Shown: positions 6,384 through 12,780, counted from the first letter of the stretch. The stretch is 13,782 nucleotides of DNA from Caproicibacter sp046707225 (GCF_046707225.1 NZ_JBJKOP010000004.1:1-13782), one strand, 5' to 3'. Notes: generated by a model from the sequence alone, not told the origin. Numbers and translations: made by a program.

Positions 6384-7319
6384 ATGAAAATTTTGGGTAT
6401 TTCAGCCGGCTCTAAGAACGGCAATAACGATGCCATTTGCAAAGAAGTGTTAATGGGGGCGGCGGAGTGCGGTACTGAAGTGGAGTTCATACGCCTTTTA
6501 GACCTGGAATTAAAGCCCTGCACGGGATGCAACGCATGCTTGAAAAGCCTGAACGCCGGGGGGGACGGTGCATGTCCTATCAAAGATGATTTCGAATGGC
6601 TGCGAGAAAAGGTTCTGGACGCGGATGGAATCGTCTTTTCCGTTCCCGTATTTGAAAAAGGCGCTGCAGGTGTATTTCATATCATCCTGGACCGTTTTGG
6701 GCCGCGGCACGACCGCGGAACAAATACGGCCAGCATGAACATTGCGCGGAAAGTCGGCGGTACGGGGCCAGATCTCCGTGTTCTCCGGGATAAGCCCGTG
6801 GCTTTTCTGGGAATGGGAGGAACCAATTACACTTCCCGTTTTCAGTGCGACTGCGCGATGCTAGCAGCACACCTGATGTGGACCGTCGTAGAAAACAAAG
6901 TGTACAACTGGACAAAAGTTTTTGCAATGGAGGACGAAAAAGTAGCTCATGCGCATCAGACCGGGATACGGCTGGCAGATGCCGCCGCGGATCTGTCAAA
7001 GGCAAAATACTACGGTGACCAGGGAATGTGCCCGCACTGTCATTCGAGAAATTTCTATTTAAATGATCAGGCGCCACACGCGGTGTGCTGCCTTTGTGGA
7101 ATAGAGGGTGAGCTAAAGATAGAAAATGGAAAAATGCGGTTTGAATTTGCTCCCGACCAACTGTGCCTCGCGTCGGACACTATGGAGGGGAAACTTCACC
7201 ATGCGGCGGACATTAAGTCCAATCAGGCTGTAAGAATGGCCATGCGCCGATCGGACACGTTTCAGGAAAGTCAGCAAAAATACATTCATTATTTAAAAGC
7301 ATTCGTTCCTGACCGTTAA
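6384..7319 (+). CDS. NADPH-dependent FMN reductase-like flavoprotein with C-terminal zinc ribbon
   Basis: This 311-aa protein begins with a flavodoxin-like fold: KILGISAGSKNGNND (2-16) is the phosphate-binding loop for FMN, and GIVFSVPVFEKGAAG (82-96) is the second flavin loop. Between them C46-x2-C49-x2-C52 and C64 form the cysteine cluster common in this flavodoxin-family oxidoreductase group. Unlike simple ~200-aa relatives it continues with a zinc ribbon, CPHC (216-219) and CCLC (235-238), and a ~70-residue tail. It probably reduces an organic substrate or passes electrons to a partner, in the cytosol. TAAGGAAG lies upstream of the ATG. Standing between the FAH-fold pair and the transporter, it is a candidate for reducing a ring or double bond early in the pathway. 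The reaction is unknown. Confidence 0.8.
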   Translation: MKILGISAGSKNGNNDAICKEVLMGAAECGTEVEFIRLLDLELKPCTGCNACLKSLNAGGDGACPIKDDFEWLREKVLDADGIVFSVPVFEKGAAGVFHIILDRFGPRHDRGTNTASMNIARKVGGTGPDLRVLRDKPVAFLGMGGTNYTSRFQCDCAMLAAHLMWTVVENKVYNWTKVFAMEDEKVAHAHQTGIRLADAAADLSKAKYYGDQGMCPHCHSRNFYLNDQAPHAVCCLCGIEGELKIENGKMRFEFAPDQLCLASDTMEGKLHHAADIKSNQAVRMAMRRSDTFQESQQKYIHYLKAFVPDR

Positions 7320-7352
7320 TTCAATTCTGTATGATTAATACAGAATTGAATT
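7318..7352. repeat. Perfect 15-bp inverted repeat, 5-base loop
   Basis: AATTCAATTCTGTAT (7318-7332) and ATACAGAATTGAATT (7338-7352) are exact inverted copies separated by GATTA, starting inside the stop codon of the flavoprotein gene. The symmetry is too long for chance. It may be an operator for a dimeric regulator, or an AT-rich 3' hairpin that protects the upstream mRNA. Confidence 0.8.
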
Positions 7353-7357
7353 GCAGG

Positions 7358-7375
7358 AAAGCCCGCGCTTTTTTT
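7358..7375 (+). terminator. Short terminator-like hairpin with T-run
   Basis: AAAGC (7358-7362), loop CCGC and GCTTT (7367-7371) are followed by a run of seven T (7369-7375). The stem is short, so termination would be partial. Together with the 15-bp repeat just upstream, it could lower expression of the distal genes relative to the first three. Confidence 0.4.
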
Positions 7376-7388
7376 ATATCCGCTTTTG

Positions 7389-7420
7389 CAGCTGACCGGA
7401 AAGGGGAGTCCGGAAAGCTG
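7389..7420 (+). promoter_or_regulatory. Two-tier hairpin in the leader of the transporter gene
   Basis: CAGCT (7389-7393) pairs with AGCTG (7416-7420), and CCGGA (7396-7400) pairs with TCCGG (7409-7413), separated by a symmetric GA/AA internal loop. It lies 50 bases before the transporter start. It could be part of a structured leader or an RNA-processing site. No known riboswitch class is recognised. Confidence 0.35.
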
Positions 7421-7470
7421 TTCACCATAACGAAGATAAAAACAGGAGAAATTGGGAAGGAAGTAAATGA

Positions 7471-8613
7471 ATGATTACTAATACTTGGCTGATTTGGGGA
7501 TTTATCGTCGGTTGGGCAGGACTGTCCATATGGCTGGCCAACAATACAAAATGGGGCGGCTTTTTGGGGTTCGTTAACATGGGACTCTTAGGAGGGCTGA
7601 TTCTTTCCAATTTGGGAGTTGTTCCCATAAAGTGTGCCACATATACCGTCGTGGACAATTACTTTGTCCCCGTAGGCATCGTCCTGATGCTTTTCATGTG
7701 CAATCTCCGCAAGCTGGGAAAATGCGGGCCAAAAATTGTCGGCTCTATGGTAATTGCGGCGGCATGTATTTTCTTTGCAGGCGTTGCCGGAGGGATCCTT
7801 TTTGACCTTGGTAATGAAAGATGGAAGTTTGTTGCCGTTTCCGTCGGCGATTTTGTCGGTAATATGCAAACCGCGGCGGGTGTCGCCACCAGCGTGAAAA
7901 TTTCCAGTGCAAATATGACATTCTTTACGGCGGCTACCGCCATCCCTTGGGTGATTTACAGTCTGCTTTCGTACATGGTTGGAAAAAGCTTTGTTCCCAA
8001 ATTTCTGACCAGCTATAAAGACATTAATTCCGGTATGACTTTGACGGCGGAAGAACACGCCGCAGCTTTGGAAAAATTGAACAGCAAAATGGTTTCCTTA
8101 AACATCAATGAAACCGCCATCGTTTTTGGCGCTGCGGTTGCCATTGCGGCTGTCGGCAACTGGCTGGGAGAACTCACGGGATTTTACTCTATTATTTTTT
8201 ACTCAACTATTGGCATCCTTGTCGCAAACTTTACGCCGATTCACAAGTTTGTAGTCAACGACTATCTTGCCTCTTTAATATTCGCCATGTATATGTTTAA
8301 GACCGGATGTGGCGCCCACTGGAGCAAACTCATCACAGTGCCTTGGCAGTTGTTCCTCTATCTGATCTTTATTTACATTGTTTCTTCGGCTTTGCTGATC
8401 CTGGTCAGCAAGCTGATCAAGATGCCTTGGGAATACGGACTCATGGCACACATGGCCTGCATCGGCGGACCGGTTTCCACTCCTCCTCTGGCCAAGGTTT
8501 ACGGCTGGAGTGATTTGGTTCTGCCCGGCATTATCATTGCGATCCTTGGACAAGCATGCGGCGCGTATGCAGGCGTGTTGGGTGGTGCAATTGTTCAGAT
8601 GCTTGGCTTTTAA
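7471..8613 (+). CDS. DUF819 (YjcL-like) integral membrane protein, probable substrate transporter
   Basis: This 380-aa protein has about ten hydrophobic spans, the usual size for DUF819. The start resembles B. subtilis YjcL in pattern (T-W-x-I-W, S-I-W-L, K-W, L-L-G-G-L-x-L-S-N-L-G-x-x-P, then Y-x-V-V-x-x-Y-x-V-P). The C-terminal block CIGGPVSTPPLA (330-341) followed by GWSDLVLPG is the conserved re-entrant motif. The first repeat motif, normally G-G-S/G-x-N-F, is here VGDFVGNMQTAAG (125-137), a notable departure. GGAAGGAAG precedes the start. DUF819 proteins are uncharacterised but resemble anion transporters with inverted repeats. Being the only membrane protein of the cluster, it most likely brings in the carboxylated substrate, or exports a product. 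Confidence 0.82.
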   Translation: MITNTWLIWGFIVGWAGLSIWLANNTKWGGFLGFVNMGLLGGLILSNLGVVPIKCATYTVVDNYFVPVGIVLMLFMCNLRKLGKCGPKIVGSMVIAAACIFFAGVAGGILFDLGNERWKFVAVSVGDFVGNMQTAAGVATSVKISSANMTFFTAATAIPWVIYSLLSYMVGKSFVPKFLTSYKDINSGMTLTAEEHAAALEKLNSKMVSLNINETAIVFGAAVAIAAVGNWLGELTGFYSIIFYSTIGILVANFTPIHKFVVNDYLASLIFAMYMFKTGCGAHWSKLITVPWQLFLYLIFIYIVSSALLILVSKLIKMPWEYGLMAHMACIGGPVSTPPLAKVYGWSDLVLPGIIIAILGQACGAYAGVLGGAIVQMLGF

Positions 8614-8673
8614 ATATCCAGTCAGGAAACACCGCCATAGTGTTCAATACATAAAAAGGAAGGACTCTGACTT

Positions 8674-9831
8674 ATGGCTTTTATCGTACACTGCTATGAT
8701 CTACTGATTAAGAACGGAACTGTGGCTGATCCTGCAAATGGGGTCAGCAAAAAGATGGATATCGGCATTTATGCTTCCAGAATTGCCGACGTCTTCGAAC
8801 CGGGAACATTGCCCGGGAAGATTTGCGCAGCAGAGGTGATCGATGCAAACGGAATGTGCGTCGTACCCGGCCTTGTGGATGGCCACACTCATGTTCTGCC
8901 TGGCCTGCGCTTCAGCTATCCGATTAAGGAACTTTGGAAACGCGGCATTACCGCCTGCATCGACATGGGCAGCCAGACTTCCGCGTCGTTTAACCGCTCC
9001 CGTCATCTGATCGACGAGGCTCCCTGTGTGATAAACGCATGCCTTGGTCTGTCAAGCATGTCGGAAACCCAGGGTGAAATCCCCAGGTACACGATTTTGG
9101 ACCGGGAGGTCGACAAGGAAAAGATTAAGGAACTGTTTGAAATCCATAACGATGTACTGGTAGGCATCAAGGTTTTTATCGGCCACAATGATTCCCCTAC
9201 TGCCGAATTGACTCATGCAGTCATGAAAAAGGCGCGGGAAGTCTGCGATTATGTCGGATGCCGCATGTTCGTGCATGTCGCCAATCCGGACGTCAAGCTG
9301 CCCGAGTTGATCGGCTATTTTAACGCCGGGGATAATTTTACCCACACCTACAATAAAGGAAACATTCTGAATGAAAAGGGCGAAGTCTATCCGGAAGCAT
9401 GGGAAGCCAAAAAACGCGGCGTTCTGTTCGATTCCGCGCGCGGCTCCCGAAACTGGAGCGCAGAAGTGGCAAGGACCGCATTCGCCCAGGGCTTTACCCC
9501 CGACGTGATTACGGACGACCTGACGGCGCTGAGCAACGATCCGCAGACCAGCCGCCTGACGGTCCATATGTCCGAGTGCATGGCGATGGGCATGAAATTT
9601 GAAGACGTTTTATATCATGCGACAAATGTCCCCGCAAGCTACATGAAGGGCGTTCAGGTGGGTGTGAAACGCAGTCTGCCCGCAAATATTACAATTTTGG
9701 AACTCCAAAAAGGTCCGCATGATTTCATCGACGCTTTCGGTGAACATTATGAAGGGGATACCTTTATCGTGCCGCGTTCCACTATAATCGGCGGCAAAGT
9801 GATGTTTAATGAGATTAAGACGGATTATTGA
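8674..9831 (+). CDS. Dihydroorotase-like amidohydrolase/deacetylase family metallohydrolase
   Basis: This 385-aa enzyme is of the amidohydrolase superfamily, closest in pattern to the amidohydrolase/deacetylase group (Atu3266/EF_0837-like). The binuclear metal site is complete: GLVDGHTHV (H71, H73), GIKVFIGH (K166, the lysine expected to be carboxylated), FVHVANP (H201), FTHTYNKG (H224) and DVITDDLTA (D281). The N- and C-terminal beta-sandwich pieces are present (DLLIKNGTVADP at 9-20 and IIGGKVMFN at 371-379). Such enzymes hydrolyse cyclic amides, lactones or N-acyl groups. AAAAGGAAGG lies before the ATG. It sits between the transporter and the tautomerases and so could open a ring or remove an acyl group to yield the dienol used downstream. 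The true substrate is unknown. Confidence 0.85.
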   Translation: MAFIVHCYDLLIKNGTVADPANGVSKKMDIGIYASRIADVFEPGTLPGKICAAEVIDANGMCVVPGLVDGHTHVLPGLRFSYPIKELWKRGITACIDMGSQTSASFNRSRHLIDEAPCVINACLGLSSMSETQGEIPRYTILDREVDKEKIKELFEIHNDVLVGIKVFIGHNDSPTAELTHAVMKKAREVCDYVGCRMFVHVANPDVKLPELIGYFNAGDNFTHTYNKGNILNEKGEVYPEAWEAKKRGVLFDSARGSRNWSAEVARTAFAQGFTPDVITDDLTALSNDPQTSRLTVHMSECMAMGMKFEDVLYHATNVPASYMKGVQVGVKRSLPANITILELQKGPHDFIDAFGEHYEGDTFIVPRSTIIGGKVMFNEIKTDY

Positions 9832-9851
9832 TCGTAGGGAGGTCCTTTTCT

Positions 9852-10238
9852 ATGCCTTTTGTTACTCTTTATCTGCGCAAAGGCTGTGCGGATGACGCGC
9901 TTGAAAAATCTATGCGCGAAATTACCAGCGCGGGCGCAAACACTTTGGAGAATACGCTTGAGCGCATGGTCCGGGTCAGCGTTTACGAAGTAGACCCGGA
10001 ACGCGTTTACTGCGGCGGCAAAAATACCGCCGCAATCCAGCCGACGGTTCTGTTCCGTGTTGGTCCCGGCCGCAGCGCGGAAGCTAAGCTGTCCTTTATG
10101 AACCAGATTTCGGACATCCTTTCGACAAATTTAGGCTGCCCCAAAGAGAATATCCACGCCTATGTGTTGGATAATGAAAAGGGACACCATTTCTGCATCG
10201 GCGGCAAACACAAAGATTTCAGCAAGAAGGTGAAATAA
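9852..10238 (+). CDS. 128-aa tautomerase superfamily protein, CHMI (HpaF)-like
   Basis: After Met removal the protein starts with Pro (MPFVTLYLRKG), the catalytic base of the tautomerase superfamily. The start at 9852 is chosen over an in-frame ATG at 9828 because AGGGAGG lies in the right place before it and because a Pro must be exposed at the N-terminus. It has two beta-alpha-beta units. The second begins PTVLFRVGPGRSAEA (64-78), resembling the GAGRSxE stretch of 5-carboxymethyl-2-hydroxymuconate isomerase (HpaF, ~126 aa), the same length class. It would interconvert 2-hydroxydienoate and 2-oxoenoate isomers. The tail HHFCIGGKH (112-120) keeps an IGG motif as in 4-oxalocrotonate tautomerase. 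The CHMI identity is by resemblance, the fold by motif and length. Confidence 0.7.
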   Translation: MPFVTLYLRKGCADDALEKSMREITSAGANTLENTLERMVRVSVYEVDPERVYCGGKNTAAIQPTVLFRVGPGRSAEAKLSFMNQISDILSTNLGCPKENIHAYVLDNEKGHHFCIGGKHKDFSKKVK

Positions 10239-10239
10239 C

Positions 10240-10452
10240 ATGCCTATTATGTGCAGTGTTCAGCTGCCTGAGGGGAAAACTCAGGAGCAGATTGAAAAAG
10301 CGCTTGCCGATGTCGCTTCGGTCCTGATGAAAGATTTCTGCGCCGAAGCGAATCAGGTTCGCGTAATGATCGACGAGCTCCCCAGAAACCGTTACATTGC
10401 CGGCGGTGTTATGGCTTATGACATGCCGGATTTTAATGGCAAGGGAGAGTAA
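10240..10452 (+). CDS. 4-oxalocrotonate tautomerase-like protein (70 aa)
   Basis: This is a single-unit tautomerase of typical 4-OT size. Processing exposes Pro1 (MPIMCSVQLPEGKT). The R-V at residues 41-42 in QVRVMIDELP corresponds to the Arg39 region, and RYIAGG (51-56) corresponds to the H-F-G-I-G-G segment. The position of catalytic Arg11 is occupied by Lys (EGKT rather than EGRS), and Phe50 is Tyr. It could accept 2-hydroxymuconate-like dienols and shift the double bond to give 2-oxo-3-enedioate for a decarboxylase. It begins one base after the stop of the preceding tautomerase, a translationally coupled arrangement with GAAGGTG upstream. The C-terminal DMPDFNGKGE extends beyond the classical 62 residues. 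Confidence 0.8.
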   Translation: MPIMCSVQLPEGKTQEQIEKALADVASVLMKDFCAEANQVRVMIDELPRNRYIAGGVMAYDMPDFNGKGE

Positions 10453-10457
10453 TCGGA

Positions 10458-11222
10458 ATGCGTAAAAACATTGCAAAGCAAAAAATGATATCCGGATCCT
10501 GCATCTTCGGCGCGTTTGCCAACGGTCTGAGTCCGGAAATGATCGAAATCATGGGACTTGCCGGCTTCGACTTCATCACCATTGACAGCGAGCATGCTTC
10601 CTCCTCGGTGGAACTGAACCGAACGTTGATTACAGCGGGTGAAAGCAGAGGCGTAACCATGTTTACGCGGGTTACCAATAAGGATCAATCCACGGTTCTG
10701 CGAAATCTCGATGTCGGCGCGCAGGGAATCCTTGTCCCACAGGTAAACAGCAGAGAAGAGGCGGAAAGCATTGTCCGCTCCAGCAAATATTTCCCCGAGG
10801 GAATGCGCGGCGTCGCGACGCCGCGTGCCGCGGATTACGGCATGAATTCCAGCATAACCGAGTATATGGCCAATGCCAATCAAAACCTGCTGATTGCGGT
10901 ACAGTGCGAAAGTACCGCTTGTGTAAAACATTTGGATGAAATCGCATCCGTGCCTGGAATTGATGTGATTTTCATCGGGCCTTTTGATCTTTCTCAATCT
11001 CTTGGAGTCCCCGGCAAGGTATTCGGAGAAGAAGTCGGAGAGGTGATTGAAAAGGTGCTGGCCTGTACGAAAACGCATGGAAAGTACGCCGGAATTTATA
11101 CCGGTTCTGTAGAAATGGCAAAGAAATACAGGGACATGGGATTCCGATATATTATCGTCGGTACGGACATCAAGTATTTCAGCAGTGCCTGCAAGCAGGC
11201 TGTGCGGGATCTAAATTCCTGA
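10458..11222 (+). CDS. HpcH/HpaI-family class II pyruvate aldolase
   Basis: This 254-aa TIM-barrel aldolase splits 4-hydroxy-2-oxoacids into pyruvate and an aldehyde using a divalent metal. Residues matching E. coli HpaI are all present: H46 in DSEHA (HpaI H45), R71 in MFTRV (R70), metal ligand E151 in QCES (E149) and D177 in GPFDLSQ (D175). GAQGILVPQV (88-97) and YFPEGMRGVA (111-120) are family motifs. The start follows the 4-OT stop by 5 bases, with AGGGAGAG overlapping the upstream gene. It is the expected consumer of the hydratase product and would release pyruvate plus acetaldehyde, propanal, succinic semialdehyde or a similar aldehyde depending on the chain. It replaces the DmpG/MhpE aldolase used in the phenol and phenylpropionate pathways. 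Confidence 0.88.
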   Translation: MRKNIAKQKMISGSCIFGAFANGLSPEMIEIMGLAGFDFITIDSEHASSSVELNRTLITAGESRGVTMFTRVTNKDQSTVLRNLDVGAQGILVPQVNSREEAESIVRSSKYFPEGMRGVATPRAADYGMNSSITEYMANANQNLLIAVQCESTACVKHLDEIASVPGIDVIFIGPFDLSQSLGVPGKVFGEEVGEVIEKVLACTKTHGKYAGIYTGSVEMAKKYRDMGFRYIIVGTDIKYFSSACKQAVRDLNS

Positions 11223-11236
11223 TTTTAGGAGGTTTC

Positions 11237-12385
11237 ATGAAAGATTTTACTTTTAAAATTCCTCAGGATATTGTTTTCGGAGTTGGAAGCTTGAAGAAAC
11301 TCCCTGAAATTCTGAAGAAAATCGGTTCAAGCCGGGTTATGGTGGTATCGGATCACAGCCTGGAAAAGTTGGGCGTGGTCAAAAAGGTCACTGATATTTG
11401 TGAAAAGAATGGCATATCATCCTGCGGGTTTCTTGACGTGATGCCCAACCCGACCGTTGACTGCGTCAACGAAGCGGTTAAGCTGTATCAATCCTCCGGA
11501 GCGACAAGTATGATTGCTCTGGGAGGAGGCAGTCCTATGGATGTCGCCAAAGCAGCCGGCGTTGTCGCTGCCCACGGCGGAAAAATCACGGATTATGAAG
11601 GCGCGCATCTTATCCCTGGCCCTATTGTTCCCATCATCGCGATTCCCACAACCGCGGGGACCGGAAGTGAGGTAACGGCGTTTTCTGTGATTGTCGACAA
11701 GGCGCGCAACTATAAGCTGACGGTTTTCAGTTATGAACTGATTCCTCGGTTTGCGGTTCTGGATCCCAATCTTATTATGACGCTTCCTCCGGCAGTAGCC
11801 GCGTCAACCGGCATCGACGCCATGATCCACGCAATAGAATCTTACCTTTCACGCGACGCTTCGCCCTTTTCCGACGCGATGGCAGAAAAAGCGCTGTCAT
11901 TGATTGGCGCAAACATCCGAAAATTTGTCGCATGCCGACAAAACGAAGAAGCCGCTTGTGCTATGATGACTGGGTCCATGTTTGCAGGCATTGCGTTCGC
12001 TTGGGCAAGATTGGGCAATGTTCACGCCATGTCGCATCCGGTGAGCGCTTTCTTCAATGTTCCTCATGGTGTGGCAAACGCAGTTATTTTGCCGACAGTT
12101 TTAGAGTACAACGCCCTTGCAGATGACGGAAGATATGAAGAGATTTTTAATTACATCAAAAAGGGCAACAAGTCCTGCAAAAGTTTTGTTCCTCAGATGC
12201 TGGTTGATGAAATCAGGGAATTGTTAAACGATTTGAGCATCCCCATGCACCTTTCCGGCTTTAATGTCACTGAGGATCTGTTCCCGCAGATGGCAGAAGA
12301 TGCAATGAAAAGCGGAAATATTTTCGCCAATCCAAGACAATCCACTCAGGCCGATATTGAAAATCTTTACCGCAGATGCCTGTGA
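11237..12385 (+). CDS. Iron-containing alcohol dehydrogenase
   Basis: This 382-aa group III (iron-dependent) NAD(P)-linked alcohol dehydrogenase is intact and of typical length. The nucleotide-binding motif GGGSPMDVAKA (96-106) and IPTTAGTGSEV (136-146) are clear. The metal ligands are D194 and H198 in GIDAMIHAIE, H263 in VHAMSHP and H277 in VPHG. These enzymes usually reduce aldehydes to alcohols under anaerobic conditions; relatives include ethanol, 1,3-propanediol and 4-hydroxybutyrate dehydrogenases. Placed directly after the aldolase (14-base gap, TTAGGAGG site), it would reduce the aldehyde released by aldol cleavage and regenerate NAD+, closing a fermentative redox loop. The chain length of its aldehyde is not evident. 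A strong terminator follows about 105 bases downstream. Confidence 0.9.
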   Translation: MKDFTFKIPQDIVFGVGSLKKLPEILKKIGSSRVMVVSDHSLEKLGVVKKVTDICEKNGISSCGFLDVMPNPTVDCVNEAVKLYQSSGATSMIALGGGSPMDVAKAAGVVAAHGGKITDYEGAHLIPGPIVPIIAIPTTAGTGSEVTAFSVIVDKARNYKLTVFSYELIPRFAVLDPNLIMTLPPAVAASTGIDAMIHAIESYLSRDASPFSDAMAEKALSLIGANIRKFVACRQNEEAACAMMTGSMFAGIAFAWARLGNVHAMSHPVSAFFNVPHGVANAVILPTVLEYNALADDGRYEEIFNYIKKGNKSCKSFVPQMLVDEIRELLNDLSIPMHLSGFNVTEDLFPQMAEDAMKSGNIFANPRQSTQADIENLYRRCL

Positions 12386-12490
12386 ATCCTCTGTTATTGC
12401 GGTAAGCATCCTATCGTATCCAAGGGGTCATCCGGTTTCGTCAGATCAATTTGGCGCTCATTTATAAACATATGTTAATGCACAATTAAG

Positions 12491-12549
12491 GGCAAAATAC
12501 TGCTACTGCATGAGGGACCTCATTGCAAGTCAGTGTTTTGCCTTTTTTC
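12491..12549 (+). terminator. Intrinsic terminator of the catabolic cluster
   Basis: GGCAAAATACTG (12491-12502) pairs with CAGTGTTTTGCC (12531-12542) over 12 pairs with one T-G wobble, and is followed by six T (12543-12548). An inner pairing TGAG/CTCA extends the structure. This marks the end of the + strand transcript that begins near 4700. Confidence 0.85.
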
Positions 12550-12592
12550 TTTGCAGACCAAGCTGTCGCATGATATTTGTTCACGATTCAAA

Positions 12593-12709
12593 TTATTTGC
12601 TATGATATGTCTTTCCTAACTTCGTATAATTGCTAAAATACGTCATTGCCAGCTCCTGGGCGGCAGCCCTAGCCTTGTCCGGCAAATACTTCCTTCCACC
12701 ATTATATTC
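12593..12709 (-). other. Protein-like frame without a clear start, behind a predicted promoter
   Basis: A - strand open frame of 38 codons ends at TAA (12595-12593) and includes KYLPDKARAAAQELAMTYFS. A GGAAGGAAG purine block lies near its beginning, but no ATG sits at the right distance; a TTG three bases after that block or an internal ATG (MTYFSNYTKLGK) are the only options. It may be the remnant of a gene or a very small peptide. I do not recognise a family. Confidence 0.25.
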
Positions 12710-12729
12710 TCACAAAACAGTAAATTCAA
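12701..12729 (-). promoter_or_regulatory. Predicted sigma-A promoter pointing leftwards
   Basis: On the - strand TTGAAT (12729-12724) lies exactly 17 bases before a perfect TATAAT (12706-12701). Transcription would start near 12694 and run through the short protein-like frame toward the terminator stem at 12542-12491. No intact gene downstream explains it, so it may drive a small RNA or serve a lost gene. Confidence 0.5.
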
Positions 12730-12753
12730 CGAAATATGCCAAGAAAAACATAT

Positions 12754-12777
12754 AAAAGCGGAACCAGTTCCGCTTTT
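12754..12777. repeat. Perfect 10-bp inverted repeat, terminator-like
   Basis: AAAAGCGGAA (12754-12763) and TTCCGCTTTT (12768-12777) are exact inverted copies with loop CCAG. The A-tract and T-tract ends would allow intrinsic termination on either strand. It lies just beyond the - strand terminator of the SRAP gene and may act as a back-up. Confidence 0.65.
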
Positions 12778-12780
12778 CAT

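Noticed and set aside
7422..8058. Overlapping frames of up to 156 codons on the - strand within the DUF819 gene
   Set aside because: The + strand protein has the family motifs and clear membrane spans; the antisense frames lack any recognisable motif.
9828..9851. An upstream ATG start for the 128-aa tautomerase
   Set aside because: Starting there would overlap the amidohydrolase stop and bury the catalytic proline behind eight residues. The AGGGAGG site fits the ATG at 9852.
10416..11078. A 220-codon frame on the - strand within the aldolase gene
   Set aside because: It is antisense to a gene whose catalytic residues are all in place; a long frame here is a by-product of codon bias.
12616..12649. 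A loxP/dif-like sequence containing AACTTCGTATAAT
   Set aside because: Only the left arm matches loxP (12 of 13). The right arm agrees at about half the positions and does not form a good XerD arm either. The bases also lie in a protein-like frame, so chance is likely.
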